Below, piece by piece: positions 34,503 through 42,769 of a stretch of DNA of 64,000 nt. The stretch is taken from assembly GCF_024399315.1 (NCBI RefSeq), contig NZ_CP075170.1, forward strand, positions 4,849,501 to 4,913,500. The letters are read 5' to 3'. Position 1 is the stretch's first letter. Every line of letters begins with the position of its first letter. Origin of the DNA: Chryseobacterium sp. MA9 (GTDB taxonomy: Bacteria > Bacteroidota > Bacteroidia > Flavobacteriales > Weeksellaceae). Below the pieces are notes generated by a model. It did not search any database, was not told the origin of the DNA, and saw only the letters and a program-made list of their open reading frames with translations. Both the position numbers and the translations under genes were made by a program.

Positions 34503-34550
34503 TTATGTAACAAAAGTAGCTGTAGAGGAAAAAAGAAAGGAGGAGATTTG
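34503..34550 (+). promoter_or_regulatory. Candidate Crp/Fnr operator and promoter of the dioxygenase-like gene
   Basis: Same TTATGTAACAAAAGTAGC (34503-34520), then GAGATTTG with TTTG at 34547-34550, again 44 bases from the motif start. Between the shared motif and the TTTG the two promoters have little in common, so the conserved parts stand out. GTATCC and GCATC follow at the same place. Confidence 0.65.
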
Positions 34551-34579
34551 TATCCGATAACAAAATCAATATAAGTAAT

Positions 34580-36010
34580 ATGAAAATAGAACAGATTTAT
34601 ACAGGATGCCTGGCACAGGGAGCTTACTATATCACTTCAGCCGGAGAAGCAGCTATCATTGATCCTTTAAGGGAAATACAGCCTTATATCAACAGATTAC
34701 AAGAAGATGAAGTACAGTTGAAATATATTTTTGAGACCCATTTTCATGCTGATTTTGTAAGTGGACATCTTGATTTAAGCCATAAAACGGGTGCTCCAAT
34801 TGTGTATGGGCCAACTGCAAATCCTGAGTTTGAAGCCATTATTGCAGAAGATCATCAGATATTTGAAATAGGAAATGTTAAAATCAAAGTTCTTCATACA
34901 CCTGGACACACCCTTGAAAGTTCATGCTATTTGTTGATTGATGAAAATAGTATTGAAAAAGCACTTTTCAGCGGTGATACTTTATTCCTTGGAGATGTAG
35001 GCCGTCCGGATCTGGCACAGAAAGGAGTGAATATGACTCAGGAAGAACTGGCAGGACTTTTATACGACAGTTTGTACCATAAAATTTTGCCTTTACATGA
35101 CGATATTATTGTATTTCCTGCTCACGGAGCCGGTTCTGCCTGTGGTAAAAATATGCATAAAGAAACGGTAGATACATTGGGAAATCAGAAAAAGACCAAC
35201 TATGCTTTGAATCAAAAAGACAGACAGAGTTTTATAAAAGAAGTAACAGATGGACTTTTACCTCCTCCTGCTTATTTTGGAATGAATGTTATGATGAATA
35301 AAAAAGGATACAGCAGTTTTGATGAGGTCCTTTCACAGGGACTGCATGCACGGTCTCCGGAACAGTTCGAGGAAATTGCTGAAGCTTCAGGAGCTTTAAT
35401 TTTAGATGTAAGAAACAACAGTGAGTTTGCAAAAGGTTTTATCCCACAATCGGTAAATATAGGACTGGACGGTGATTTTGCCCCTTGGGTAGGTGCTTTA
35501 ATTGCTGATGTGAACCAACCTATTCTTCTGGTAACGGAAAAAGGAACCGAAGAAGAAGCTGTAACGAGATTAAGCAGAGTAGGGTTCGATCATATTTTAG
35601 GATTTTTGGATGGAGGTTTTAAAGCCTGGAAAAAGAGCGGAAAAGAAACAGACTTTGTCAACCGTATCTCTGCAGAACAGTTTGAAATGGAAATAAAAGA
35701 AAAAGAAGCAAGAATCATTGATATAAGAAGAGAAAGTGAATATCATGCAGAGCATATTCATGAAGCCTACAGTATGCCTTTAGCATATATTAATGAATGG
35801 ATTAATGGATTGCGAACAGAAGAACATTTTTATATGCATTGTGGAAGCGGATATAGAAGTACAATGGCCGCAAGCATCCTTCAGGCAAGAGGATATAGGA
35901 ATTTTACAGAAATTGAAGGAGGTTTTAAAGCTATTGCATCCACAACAAATATTCCTAAAAGTGATTTTGTGTGTCAGACTAAAATTTTAAATAAATTAGA
36001 TAAAAAATAA
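34580..36010 (+). CDS. Persulfide dioxygenase-like MBL hydrolase fused to two rhodanese domains
   Basis: 476 residues. The first 240 are an ETHE1-like metallo-beta-lactamase fold (IFETHFHADFVSGH, the HxHxD motif; VLHTPGHTLESSCY; LFSGDTLFLGDVGRPDL; VFPAHGAGSACG). Two rhodanese domains follow: about 265-355, with EKGTEEE at the active loop in place of the catalytic cysteine, so probably inactive, and about 368-460, with CGSGYRS (C421) intact. Persulfide dioxygenases turn glutathione persulfide into sulfite, and rhodaneses transfer the sulfane sulfur; the fusion would couple both. It opens an operon with the two YeeE genes and is preceded by the shared operator. Confidence 0.9.
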   Translation: MKIEQIYTGCLAQGAYYITSAGEAAIIDPLREIQPYINRLQEDEVQLKYIFETHFHADFVSGHLDLSHKTGAPIVYGPTANPEFEAIIAEDHQIFEIGNVKIKVLHTPGHTLESSCYLLIDENSIEKALFSGDTLFLGDVGRPDLAQKGVNMTQEELAGLLYDSLYHKILPLHDDIIVFPAHGAGSACGKNMHKETVDTLGNQKKTNYALNQKDRQSFIKEVTDGLLPPPAYFGMNVMMNKKGYSSFDEVLSQGLHARSPEQFEEIAEASGALILDVRNNSEFAKGFIPQSVNIGLDGDFAPWVGALIADVNQPILLVTEKGTEEEAVTRLSRVGFDHILGFLDGGFKAWKKSGKETDFVNRISAEQFEMEIKEKEARIIDIRRESEYHAEHIHEAYSMPLAYINEWINGLRTEEHFYMHCGSGYRSTMAASILQARGYRNFTEIEGGFKAIASTTNIPKSDFVCQTKILNKLDKK

Positions 36011-36013
36011 AAA

Positions 36014-36577
36014 ATGCTGGAAATTATAAAAGAACCCTGGCCGTGGTATATTGCCGGCCCGCTGATCGGACTTACTGTCCCTGCCTTATTATTGATGGGA
36101 AATAAATCCTTTGGAATCAGTTCCTCACTTAGGCATATCTGCGCGGCATGTATACCTGCCAATGTGAACTTTTTCAAATACGACTGGAAAAAAGAAGCCT
36201 GGAATTTATTTTTTGTACTCGGAATTTTCTTCGGAGGAATGATTGCTGCCAATTTTTTGCTTAATCCTGCAGAAATAACTGTTAATCTTAATTTAAAAAC
36301 CGAACTGGAAGGCTACGGAATTACAGATTACAGCAATCTGGTTCCAATACAGCTGATGAACTTTGAAAACCTGTTGACCTGGAAAGGATTTATCATAATG
36401 GTTATTGGCGGTTTTTTAGTAGGTTTTGGAACAAGATACGCAGGAGGATGTACCAGCGGACATGCGATTATGGGGCTTTCCAATTTGCAGTGGCCTTCTT
36501 TGGTGGCAACAATCTGTTTTATGATAGGTGGTTTTTTAATGGCCAATCTTATTCTGCCTGTGATCCTTTCCCTGTAA
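36014..36577 (+). CDS. YeeE/YedE-family sulfur transporter, first subunit
   Basis: 187 residues with about five membrane helices. The diagnostic GTRYAGGCTSGHAIMGLSNLQWPSL carries the conserved cysteine that relays thiosulfate or sulfane sulfur in YeeE proteins; a second cysteine pair (HICAACIPANVNFFKYDWKKE) lies near residue 40. It starts 3 bases after the dioxygenase stop, so it is translated from the same mRNA. The partner is the next gene. Confidence 0.88.
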   Translation: MLEIIKEPWPWYIAGPLIGLTVPALLLMGNKSFGISSSLRHICAACIPANVNFFKYDWKKEAWNLFFVLGIFFGGMIAANFLLNPAEITVNLNLKTELEGYGITDYSNLVPIQLMNFENLLTWKGFIIMVIGGFLVGFGTRYAGGCTSGHAIMGLSNLQWPSLVATICFMIGGFLMANLILPVILSL

Positions 36578-36605
36578 GTTTAATTTTTAAAGAGAATTTG
36601 AAATA

Positions 36606-37094
36606 ATGATAAAAGAAAAAGAACAGAATATACATCGGCAAGGTACTGTTTGTGTGAATGAAAATACAATTACTCGTCCATGGTATCACAACCTGAAGTA
36701 TCTTGCTGCAGGAGTTATATTCGGGATTATATTCGTGAAAGCGGAAGTGATCAGCTGGTTCAGAATACAGGAAATGTTTCGTCTCCAGTCTTTCCATATG
36801 TACGGAATCATCGGAAGTGCTGTATTGGTAGGAATGATTTCAGTATGGCTGATCAAAAAATTCAAAATAAAAACAATATATGGAGAATCCATCACACTTA
36901 CCCCTAAGAAGTTCAATAAAGGTCAGATTTACGGAGGATTGATATTTGGTTTTGGCTGGGCCATTACCGGAGCCTGTCCCGGACCTCTTTTTGCTCAGAT
37001 CGGAACAGGAGCTTTGGCAGTATCCGTTACGCTGTTGAGTGCTGTTGCTGGAACATGGGTATATGGATATTTCAGAGACAAATTACCCCATTAA
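36606..37094 (+). CDS. YeeE/YedE-family (DUF6691-like) transporter, second subunit
   Basis: 162 residues with four to five membrane helices. The motif FGWAITGACPGPLFAQIGTG has the cysteine of the second YeeE half, so with the previous gene it makes a split transporter for a sulfur compound. It begins 28 bases downstream of its partner and is followed by a terminator, closing the operon dioxygenase-YeeE-YeeE. Confidence 0.88.
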   Translation: MIKEKEQNIHRQGTVCVNENTITRPWYHNLKYLAAGVIFGIIFVKAEVISWFRIQEMFRLQSFHMYGIIGSAVLVGMISVWLIKKFKIKTIYGESITLTPKKFNKGQIYGGLIFGFGWAITGACPGPLFAQIGTGALAVSVTLLSAVAGTWVYGYFRDKLPH

Positions 37095-37102
37095 TACCTT
37101 AA

Positions 37103-37136
37103 AAAAAGACTGTAGAAAATAATCTGCAGTCTTTTT
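37103..37136. terminator. Terminator between the sulfur operon and the efflux operon
   Basis: Stem AAAAAGACTG-T-AGA / TCT-G-CAGTCTTTTT with a 6-base loop; suits both convergent operons. Confidence 0.8.
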
Positions 37137-37146
37137 AAGTATAAAA

Positions 37147-38547
37147 TTATGAATAAATGAAGTTCTCTGCGCCTAAAGCCATATAAAGATTAATGCGCTC
37201 TATTCGGTACTGAAGTTCAAGGCTGATGAGGTTCATTTCATTTTTCAGGAGATCCCTCTGTTTACGGATCAGTACAAAACTGTTGTTTGTGCCTACCTTT
37301 ATTTGTTTTTCGGTGAGAGTAATATTGTTTTTCAGTTCACTGACGGCCTTAGTAGTAAAAGTAAGCTGTTTTTCAATGGAATGGAGATTAGCCAAAGAAG
37401 ATTCCACTTCGTTCAAAGCATTCAGAACAGTTTTTGAATATTCTTCAACGACCTGTTTCTGCTGGGAATTTTTTATCTCCACATTCTTTTTTAGTTTTCC
37501 GCTGTTGAATAACGGTGAAACTAATCCACCACCCACTTTTAATAAAGGATTGGAAAATAAAGAATTAATGGATTCTACATTACTTCCGGCAGAGCCAAGA
37601 GACGCACTGATGCTCAATGAAGGAAGTCTTGCCGCTTTTGCCTGCTGTACTTCATAAAAAGCCCTTTCAATCTGAAAATGACTGGCCTGTATGTCTGATC
37701 TGTTTTCCAGAAGTTCAAGAGGAAAAGATGCAGGAATGCTGTTCACTGCAGGACTAAAAAAGTTTTGGGTGGCCAGTTTTCCTTCCGGATATTTTCCGGT
37801 GAGCAGTTCCAGAGATCTTCTGGATTGTGTATTCGCGTTTTTTACTTTTTCCAGATAACCTTGCAGAGAAATAATCTCTGCTGTTATATTGGAAATATCT
37901 AAGGCATTTGCCGTTCCTACCTTCTTTTGAATGATATACAGCTTTTCCAGATCTTTAGACTTCTGAACGTAACTTTCAATCTTATCTTCCTGAATATTTC
38001 CCGCAATATTCAGAAAATAAGCTTTCGCAATCATCCCAGCGATAGATTGATGCAGCAAGATATTCTGATGTTTTGCAGAAAAATAATTGCTGGTGCTTGC
38101 CATCTGTGAAGATTTATTTTTCCCCCAAAGATCAATCTCCCAATTGGCTTTTAATGCAAGACGTCTGATCTGAGTATCACTTACTAAATTATTGGAAGTA
38201 TTGGCTACTGCGCTTACACTGGGATAAAGATCACTTCCTGCAATTTCCATCGCCAGTTCAATCTGATTCAGTTTTTCCTTAGCAATAATCAGATCAGGAT
38301 TGTACATCATTCCTTCGTTAATCAGAGTTTCCAGTTGAGGAGTTTTAAGATCATCGATCCAGTCATAGGAAATTGATTTTGCGTTCGCTTTTCTGTCGAA
38401 GATCCATTCATCCGGGATTTCTATATGAGAAGCAATTTCACTCTTTTCTTTAAGCTGGTTTATATTTTCCTTAGTCGGCTCTTTATAACCAAGGCATGAA
38501 CTTAAACTTACGGAAAGTACACCTAATAAAATTAATTTCTTGTACAT
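37147..38547 (-). CDS. Outer-membrane efflux lipoprotein (TolC/NodT family)
   Basis: 466 residues with a lipoprotein signal (SLSSC, Cys18). Two OEP repeats follow with long coiled-coil helices, e.g. PDLIIAKEKLNQIELAMEIAGSDLYPSVSAV and the mirrored NVESINSLFSN...KKNVEIKNSQQKQVVEEYSKTVLNALNEVE. It forms the trimeric outer-membrane channel of a tripartite pump. It is the last gene of the DUF3302-HlyD-TolC operon, starting 1 base after the HlyD gene. The pump lacks an RND or ABC component in the operon, like the E. coli yiaV/yiaW type. Confidence 0.9.
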   Translation of the reverse strand: MYKKLILLGVLSVSLSSCLGYKEPTKENINQLKEKSEIASHIEIPDEWIFDRKANAKSISYDWIDDLKTPQLETLINEGMMYNPDLIIAKEKLNQIELAMEIAGSDLYPSVSAVANTSNNLVSDTQIRRLALKANWEIDLWGKNKSSQMASTSNYFSAKHQNILLHQSIAGMIAKAYFLNIAGNIQEDKIESYVQKSKDLEKLYIIQKKVGTANALDISNITAEIISLQGYLEKVKNANTQSRRSLELLTGKYPEGKLATQNFFSPAVNSIPASFPLELLENRSDIQASHFQIERAFYEVQQAKAARLPSLSISASLGSAGSNVESINSLFSNPLLKVGGGLVSPLFNSGKLKKNVEIKNSQQKQVVEEYSKTVLNALNEVESSLANLHSIEKQLTFTTKAVSELKNNITLTEKQIKVGTNNSFVLIRKQRDLLKNEMNLISLELQYRIERINLYMALGAENFIYS

Positions 38548-38548
38548 G

Positions 38549-39706
38549 TTAATGAAGTTTAGGAATCAGATAGTTGATTTTACTGTTGACACGCACCATT
38601 ACTTTTCGGATGAGATGAAGCGGTTTGATATGGTCAGAATAAATGACAGCTGTTCCTCTTGCCCCAACTGTAAGCTGTTTCTGGCTGTCTTCCAATACAA
38701 ACTTGGCAATAAGTTTTCCATCAGTTTCAGGTAATTGTCTGGCCGTGTCAGGAAGTCCGGCTGTAGAACCGTTACCTCCCAGCATTCCTCCTGCATTATT
38801 CATGATTCCCTGGCTGGTAGCATCTATTACATATTCAAGTCTGGCTTTCACTACCTTTCCCGGTTCAGTTTTAAGAGCCAGTTCCACTTCATCACCGTTT
38901 TTTACCGTTTCCAGCTCGTTTTGGGCAAAAAATCCAATCACTGACTGTTGCTTCTGAATCAGAACGAATGCAGATTTGAAAGGTGCCATGATCGCTCCTT
39001 CATTCAGCTGAACATTGGGAATTACTCCATCGGTAGGGGCCAGAACAACTGTTTGTGAAAGGTTCCATTTCGCCTGATCCAGTTTTGCCTGAATTTCAGA
39101 CACTGATGAATTTTCTCCACCATAAGATGCATTGGACTTCGTTTCCAAAGATTGCTGCTGTGACTGTGCAGCACTGATTCTGGACTGCAGATCCTGTACA
39201 TTGGTGACTGCCTGCTCAAGATCAAATTTATTGGCCGCTCCTGCTTCCACCAATTCCTTATACTGAGCTGCTCTTTTATTAGCCAGTTTCAACTGTGACT
39301 GTAAACCTGCAATATTTTTTCTGGAAGCTGAGATATCTGTATCATAAGAACTTACAGTTGCTTTCATATTGCTTAGCTTAGCCTCCAGAGACTTTATTTC
39401 CTGTATGTAAGGCTCTTTGTCTAATACAAATAAGGTATCTCCTTTCTTTACTTCCTGATTGGTAGTGACATATACTTTTTTCACTTTCCCCAAAACCTGA
39501 GTGGTAATATCCACACTTCTGTTTCCTACCTTTACATCAGAAGTAATGGGGCAGTAGTAATTTAAACTCAATATCAAAGCAATAGATCCGAAGATAGGCA
39601 ATGAATATACCACCACCTGTGTGGTAAAGGTCCAGGGGATTAGTTTAAATTTTTTAATAAGAAGCCAGCATATTCCGGCATATATTGCGACTAGTAATTC
39701 CAGCAT
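38549..39706 (-). CDS. HlyD-family membrane fusion protein (YiaV-like)
   Basis: 385 residues. Two N-terminal hydrophobic segments (about 3-18 and 28-48), a lipoyl half (VDITTQVLGKVKKVYVTTNQEVKKGDTLFVLD), a long coiled-coil hairpin (about 95-195) with Gln/Ala heptads, the second lipoyl half (LAPTDGVIPNVQLNEGAIM) and a beta barrel. Together with the DUF3302 gene 5 bases upstream it matches the E. coli yiaV-yiaW pair. It links an inner-membrane partner to the TolC-like channel. Substrate unknown. Confidence 0.88.
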   Translation of the reverse strand: MLELLVAIYAGICWLLIKKFKLIPWTFTTQVVVYSLPIFGSIALILSLNYYCPITSDVKVGNRSVDITTQVLGKVKKVYVTTNQEVKKGDTLFVLDKEPYIQEIKSLEAKLSNMKATVSSYDTDISASRKNIAGLQSQLKLANKRAAQYKELVEAGAANKFDLEQAVTNVQDLQSRISAAQSQQQSLETKSNASYGGENSSVSEIQAKLDQAKWNLSQTVVLAPTDGVIPNVQLNEGAIMAPFKSAFVLIQKQQSVIGFFAQNELETVKNGDEVELALKTEPGKVVKARLEYVIDATSQGIMNNAGGMLGGNGSTAGLPDTARQLPETDGKLIAKFVLEDSQKQLTVGARGTAVIYSDHIKPLHLIRKVMVRVNSKINYLIPKLH

Positions 39707-39711
39707 GTTTG

Positions 39712-40068
39712 TTAATTTTCGAGGGTTTTAAGTTCTTCTTCCGTGATTTGCGTGTCTTCTTCAGGAATATTCTGGCTGCCATAATCATAGTTGGCCCAGA
39801 TTAAAGCAACCGGCCATAAAAGGCCTCCAAAAACAAGGGAAAGGAGGCACATACTTTTTATGGCGTTCAGTTGAGGGTGTTTCTTTTTTTCTGCTACTTT
39901 TTCCGGATAAATATGAACTTTCCAGAAAAGATAGATTCCTGCAATAGGTAAAACCAGTAGGATTAACCATGATGCAGCGTTAGCTATATTGTCTTCCAAA
40001 TTGCCTGTTGATGCCTGAACAAAATTGCATGAAAATAACAGGCAAAGAAGTAAGGATGTTCTTTGCAT
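39712..40068 (-). CDS. DUF3302 inner-membrane protein (YiaW-like)
   Basis: 118 residues with a signal-like N-terminus (CNFVQA), membrane helices at about 33-50 and 72-92 and a short charged tail (PEEDTQITEEELKTLEN). The stretch LILLVLPIAGIYLFWKVHIYPEKVAEKKKHPQ is DUF3302. Paired with a HlyD protein as in E. coli yiaW-yiaV. It heads the operon; 42 bases ahead lies an inverted repeat that may be an operator. Confidence 0.85.
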   Translation of the reverse strand: MQRTSLLLCLLFSCNFVQASTGNLEDNIANAASWLILLVLPIAGIYLFWKVHIYPEKVAEKKKHPQLNAIKSMCLLSLVFGGLLWPVALIWANYDYGSQNIPEEDTQITEEELKTLEN

Positions 40069-40109
40069 AAAATAATTGTATAAGGTAATAATGAAATGTA
40101 AACAAGGTT

Positions 40110-40143
40110 GTAACCGGCCGTCAGTATAGATCCGTCTGGTTAC
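40110..40143. promoter_or_regulatory. Inverted repeat upstream of the DUF3302-HlyD-TolC operon
   Basis: GTAACC at 40110 and GGTTAC ending at 40143, with partly symmetrical GGCCG/CGTCT inside, 22 bases between the arms. It lies just upstream of a weak promoter (TTG-N16-TACCTTAT on the minus strand). The spacing suits a dimeric regulator; its identity is unknown. Confidence 0.4.
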
Positions 40144-40290
40144 TATGAATCTTAAGATAGATTAAAGATGATTCAATAATAAGATGCTTTTTTAGATGAT
40201 ATTTTTCCCATTTTGCTTTTAATTGTTGGTGTAACAGTATTTTCAGTAAGCAAAAATAGAATGAATAAAGTGAGAAAAAGTATTCCTAAG

Positions 40291-40899
40291 TTATTTTTTT
40301 CTTTCGTTCCTTTTTTTATGGATACGGGCTGTCATCCTTGAAAGTGAGTTCGGAGTAATACCCAGAAAATTAGCAATATACTTTCTGTTGGCATTCTGTG
40401 AAGTAAAAGGACGGGTTTCCAAAAATTCCTCATACCGGGAATGTGGAGAAGTAGAACAAAATTGTTCTGTACGTACTTTTAATATACTGATGATCTGTTT
40501 TAAAGATTTGAGATATACATTATAAATACCTCTGTTCTGAAATGCAGCTTCTTCAAATTCATTCTTATTGAACAGGAAAATCTGACTTTCTAATACAGCT
40601 TCTATAGTATATTTTCCCTCATTTTCATTAGCATAAGACTCAGGGCTTTCCATAATAGCAGCTTCCTTTTCAGAGGGGAGAAAAAGATTGCTTTCAACCC
40701 CATCTTCATCATCAAAGAAAAACCTTAATAATCCATGCGAAAGAATAAATAATTGATTGAAAGACTTACCGGGTTCTGCCAGCTTTTCTTTTCTTTGAAG
40801 CAGTTTTGGGGTACTGATATTGACCAAAATAGTAATTTCCTCATCAGAGAGTTCCTGAAAGAAAGAGATGTTTCTGAAAGTTTTAAATGAGTCTATCAC
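40291..40899 (-). CDS. Crp/Fnr-family transcriptional regulator
   Basis: About 202 residues from a GTG at 40899 (reading MIDSFKTFRNISFFQELSDEE). It has a cyclic-nucleotide-binding-like barrel (about 5-120) and a C-terminal helix-turn-helix (QNANRKYIANFLGITPNSLSRMTARIHKKR). No cysteine cluster. The GTG start is preferred because TATCTTTA, a good -7 box, lies directly in front; an alternative ATG at 40959 would add 20 residues that look non-coding. It lies upstream of and in line with the efflux operon and is divergent from the glycosylasparaginase gene. The target is unknown. Confidence 0.8.
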   Translation of the reverse strand: MIDSFKTFRNISFFQELSDEEITILVNISTPKLLQRKEKLAEPGKSFNQLFILSHGLLRFFFDDEDGVESNLFLPSEKEAAIMESPESYANENEGKYTIEAVLESQIFLFNKNEFEEAAFQNRGIYNVYLKSLKQIISILKVRTEQFCSTSPHSRYEEFLETRPFTSQNANRKYIANFLGITPNSLSRMTARIHKKRNERKK

Positions 40900-41004
40900 A
40901 GCAGTAAAGATAATAAAAATAATACATGGATATTCGTTGAGCCGCCATGAGGATTTCATAGAAGTTTTTTTTAGATTTGTGGGTATTATACAATTTGAGA
41001 TACC

Positions 41005-42003
41005 ATGAACAATAACCGAAGAAGTTTTATTAAAAAACTGGGAATTGCAACAGCCGCATTTGCCGTAAACCCATTGGATCTAATGGCTGCCGAATTACCG
41101 GAATCTACTGTCAAAGCTGTCAATAAACCGATTGTCCTCTCTACCTGGAATTTCGGATTAAAAGCTAACGAAGAAGCATGGACAATCCTTGGAAAAGGAG
41201 GAAAAGCTTTGGATGCGGTTGAAAAAGGAGTTCGTCTTGTAGAATTGGATCCTAAAGAAAGAAGTGTTGGGTATGGAGGCCGTCCGGACAGAGATGGAAG
41301 AGTAACACTGGATGCCTGTATCATGGATGAAAATTATAATATTGGTTCAGTAGCATGTCTGGAGCATGTGAAAAACCCAATATCTGTTGCCAGAGCTGTA
41401 ATGGAAAAAACACCCCATCTTATGCTGGTAGGTGATGGAGCATTACAGTTTGCCCTTTCGCAAGGGTTTAAAAAAGAAAATCTTCTCACTCCCGAATCCG
41501 AAAAAGAATGGAAAGAATGGTTAAAAACCAGCCAGTATAAACCAATCGCCAATATTGAAAATCACGATACCATCGGAATGATTGCGCTGGATGCACAGGG
41601 AAATCTTTCCGGAGCCTGTACTACCAGCGGAATGGCTTTTAAAATGCATGGAAGAGTAGGAGATTCCCCGATTATCGGAGCAGGTCTGTTTGTAGATAAT
41701 GAAGTAGGAGCGGCTACGGCAACCGGTCATGGGGAAGAAGTGATAAGGACCGTAGGAACCCATCTTGTGGTTGAACTCATGAGGCAAGGCAGAAACCCAC
41801 AGGAAGCCTGCAAAGAAGCCGTAGACAGAATTGTAAAAATCGCTCAGCGAAGAAACAAAAATCTTAAAGATATTCAGGTTGGCTTTATTGCGATCAATAA
41901 ACAGGGAGAATATGGATCTTACTGTATTCAGGACGGATTCAACTTTGCGGTGTATGATCAGAAAGGAAACCGCCTTGAAAAACCGGAATTTGCTTTAAAG
42001 TAA
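41005..42003 (+). CDS. N4-(beta-N-acetylglucosaminyl)-L-asparaginase (glycosylasparaginase)
   Basis: 332 residues with a Tat signal (RRSFIKKLGIATAAFAV). Ntn-hydrolase: the precursor is cut between the Asp and Thr of NHDTIG, exposing T189 as nucleophile. Other family marks are STWNFG at the start of the alpha chain, RPDRDGRVTLDACIMD, and GRVGDSPIIGAGLFVDNEVGAATATGHGEE. It splits the GlcNAc-Asn bond left after deglycosylation and proteolysis. A well-studied relative is from Elizabethkingia meningoseptica. It fits the glycan-scavenging genes nearby (GH20, GH2). TAGATTTG at 40972-40979 is a likely -7 box. Confidence 0.93.
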   Translation: MNNNRRSFIKKLGIATAAFAVNPLDLMAAELPESTVKAVNKPIVLSTWNFGLKANEEAWTILGKGGKALDAVEKGVRLVELDPKERSVGYGGRPDRDGRVTLDACIMDENYNIGSVACLEHVKNPISVARAVMEKTPHLMLVGDGALQFALSQGFKKENLLTPESEKEWKEWLKTSQYKPIANIENHDTIGMIALDAQGNLSGACTTSGMAFKMHGRVGDSPIIGAGLFVDNEVGAATATGHGEEVIRTVGTHLVVELMRQGRNPQEACKEAVDRIVKIAQRRNKNLKDIQVGFIAINKQGEYGSYCIQDGFNFAVYDQKGNRLEKPEFALK

Positions 42004-42036
42004 TTGTACGATCGGGCAGCATGGCAATGAGGTATA

Positions 42037-42065
42037 CATAGATTTTATCTTTGATAAAATCTATG
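42037..42065. repeat. Perfect 13-bp hairpin downstream of the glycosylasparaginase gene
   Basis: CATAGATTTTATC / GATAAAATCTATG with a TTT loop and no T tract. The following 100 bases have further short inverted pieces (TCAATGGA near 42100 and TCCATTGA near 42140; TTGGCTTTAGCCAA near 42170), giving the look of a composite dispersed repeat. Confidence 0.55.
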
Positions 42066-42194
42066 CACCTTAGCGCTATTCCAACAAAAAATAAAAATTC
42101 AATGGAAATGGGCTTATCCTGGCCGGTGGCGAAGGAAATCCATTGAAAAACATCAATGATATCTATTGGCTTTAGCCAAAACCTAAAAATAAAT

Positions 42195-42749
42195 ATGAAA
42201 AGAACGATTATCGCTTCCTTATTTCTGATTATCGCATGCAAGGAAGAAAAGAAGGAGATTAAAACAGATACCAAACCACAGCAGACAGAAGAGAAAGTAG
42301 TTTTAAATAATGAATCCAATGAAGCAGAAGATGCTAAAAAATGGTTGGAAAAGAACATTGTCGATTATTTTAAAGCTGATATCGGAAGTGAAGAAAAGAA
42401 TATGCAGAAGATCACCACCAAAGATTATTTCAATTATAAAACGGATGCTACAAATGTAGATATGGATGTGGATGGAAGTCTTACTGAAAAAGAATTTCAG
42501 GACAAATGGAAATCGAAATTTGATACCAGTAAAGCAGGACTTGGAGTCGGTTTCCTGATCGCGGCACAGGACTGGAATAAAATTGAAGTCGGAAGCTGTG
42601 AATTAAAATCCACTTCAAAAGATGAATATATCTTTAATGTAGTGTTGAGAGATGATGGTTTTAAAGCCCAGTATCCCTCTGTGATAAAAGTAGTAAAAGA
42701 AAATGGTTCCTTTTTGATTGCAGATGTATTGCAGGATGAGCCGAAATAA
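42195..42749 (+). CDS. Small lipoprotein of unknown function
   Basis: 184 residues from the ATG at 42195. A lipoprotein signal ends LFLIIAC (Cys15), followed by a charged linker (EEKKEIKTDTKPQQTEE) and a globular part of about 135 residues with no family I can name; the shape (FNVVLRDDGFKAQYPSVIKVVKENGSFLIADV at the end) resembles small DUF3828-like or nuclear-transport-factor-like lipoproteins, which is only a hint. The frame runs 13 codons further upstream but these lie in repeat sequence. cutC begins 20 bases after its stop, so they may be co-transcribed. Confidence 0.7.
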   Translation: MKRTIIASLFLIIACKEEKKEIKTDTKPQQTEEKVVLNNESNEAEDAKKWLEKNIVDYFKADIGSEEKNMQKITTKDYFNYKTDATNVDMDVDGSLTEKEFQDKWKSKFDTSKAGLGVGFLIAAQDWNKIEVGSCELKSTSKDEYIFNVVLRDDGFKAQYPSVIKVVKENGSFLIADVLQDEPK

Positions 42750-42769
42750 AATTAAACAGATAAAGTACA

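Noticed and set aside
38540..38957. Plus-strand ORFs inside the HlyD and TolC genes
   Set aside because: They are antisense shadows: no promoter or family match, while the minus-strand frames have clear domains.
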